Source: Lachnospiraceae bacterium JLR.KK008 (lineage in GTDB: Bacteria > Bacillota > Clostridia > Lachnospirales > Lachnospiraceae). From it: a DNA stretch of 64,000 nt. How positions within the stretch are numbered: the stretch's first letter is position 1; every line of letters starts with the position of its first letter. Positions 63,566-64,000 of this stretch are shown piece by piece. The stretch lies in assembly GCA_037015955.1 (NCBI GenBank), contig CP143548.1, forward strand, positions 2,350,001 to 2,414,000. Direction: 5' to 3'. A model generated the notes under the pieces. It saw nothing but the letters and a program-made list of their open reading frames with translations, ran no database searches and was not told the DNA's origin. Made by a program: the position numbers and the translations under genes.

Positions 63566-64000
63566 ATCTGCTCTGCCTCTTTTCCCAAAACCAGCCGATA
63601 TAACCGGCGGCGCACCATATGACTGCAGACAACATTGTGCAGGCAGCTTTTTTATCGATCAGGAAACAGACAAATCCGACTGCCGTCTCGATTGTTGCGA
63701 TCTTCCTCGCCCGTTTCCCTATCACTCTCTTTTCCCTCTCGTCCAGCGGCTTATTTTCCGCTTCCAGTGGTGCATAACGGAAAATGAGAATATAAGACAA
63801 AACTGCCATGCAGGCCGTGACTGTCTCCTGATAAGGAATCTCCGCCTTTACCCACAGCAACACCGCGATCAGACCCGCACACGACAGCAGATAGCAGCCC
63901 CATGCCGTTGAGGCATGATACCCTCCTGCGTCGGAGCGAAGCGGTATGATCGAGAGCAAAAGCAGGATACAGTACCACGGCGACCGCAATACAAATCCTA
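63564..64000 (-). CDS. agrB: AgrB-family peptide-processing protease (N-terminus outside window)
   Basis: The open frame enters from the right edge (GFVLRSPWYCILLLLSIIPL) and encodes about 145 residues. It includes the AgrB active-site region RSDAGGYHASTAWGCYLLS with the catalytic His and Cys, several membrane segments and the basic motif YAPLEAENKPLDEREKRVIG. AgrB cleaves and cyclises the AgrD pro-peptide for quorum sensing. About 40-50 N-terminal residues should lie beyond the window. The usual downstream agrD is absent; it may lie upstream. Confidence 0.85.
   Translation of the reverse strand, partial: GFVLRSPWYCILLLLSIIPLRSDAGGYHASTAWGCYLLSCAGLIAVLLWVKAEIPYQETVTACMAVLSYILIFRYAPLEAENKPLDEREKRVIGKRARKIATIETAVGFVCFLIDKKAACTMLSAVIWCAAGYIGWFWEKRQSR

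Overview
The window looks like the chromosome of a spore-forming, gut-type Clostridia bacterium, most likely Lachnospiraceae. Evidence: spoVAD and spoVAE genes, an AgrB quorum-sensing gene, a trpDCFBA operon, an AmtB-PII fusion, and several mobilizable or conjugative elements of the TnpX/TnpV/TnpW, PcfB, VirD4 and MobA type common in that family. The assignment is inference from gene content.

Layout. 1-2.9 kb: chromosomal genes (His/Cys-rich secreted protein, tRNA-Arg, coiled-coil protein, 3' half of a MATE efflux gene). About 2.89-18.07 kb: element A, about 15.2 kb, inserted inside that MATE gene, whose 5' half resumes at 18.07 kb. Element A carries a Rep-like gene with an in-frame TAG, DUF5348, PcfB, a VirD4 fragment, MobC, a TetR-ABC efflux cargo, a sigma factor and its own TnpW and serine recombinase. 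A second element, B (about 5.2 kb: serine recombinase, TnpW, DUF3847, oriT, MobA, SdpI-like), sits inside the VirD4 gene of A. 18.6-25.1 kb: amtB-PII and trpDCFBA, with no trpE or trpG. 25.2-27.9 kb: an IS21-family element directly upstream of trpD.

27.9-40.95 kb: an Rpn-type nuclease, then element C (TnpW, DnaC-like loader, replisome organizer broken by a 29-bp repeat, relaxase with a premature TGA, oriT, three tandem sigma-like genes, PadR/MATE cargo, TnpV, serine recombinase with a premature TAG). One end of C lies inside a second VirD4 gene, so both coupling-protein genes in the window are interrupted by mobilizable elements. 40.9-45.1 kb is the remnant of that host ICE (VirD4, PcfB, ArdA, ParB). 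45.3-50.5 kb is AT-rich and phage-like: a PIN protein, a dead HNH/AP2 gene, a roughly 970-nt stretch of consecutive hairpins with promoter and terminator that I read as a large structured non-coding RNA, and phage-like remnants. 50.9-51.8 kb: a tRNA-Gly with an att-like duplication of its 3' end, enclosing a small holin-like toxin gene.

51.9-64 kb: ordinary chromosome, all on the minus strand: a degenerate GH3-like protein, LysM protein, transglutaminase-like protein, vWA-like protein, SpoVAD, DUF2156 protein, SpoVAE, EamA transporter, RidA, membrane lipase, metallophosphoesterase and the C-terminal part of AgrB.

Overall, the mobile elements have intact efflux cargo, while many of their replication and transfer genes carry nonsense, start-codon, frameshift or insertion lesions. 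They look like stalled passengers, although element B seems complete enough to be mobilized.
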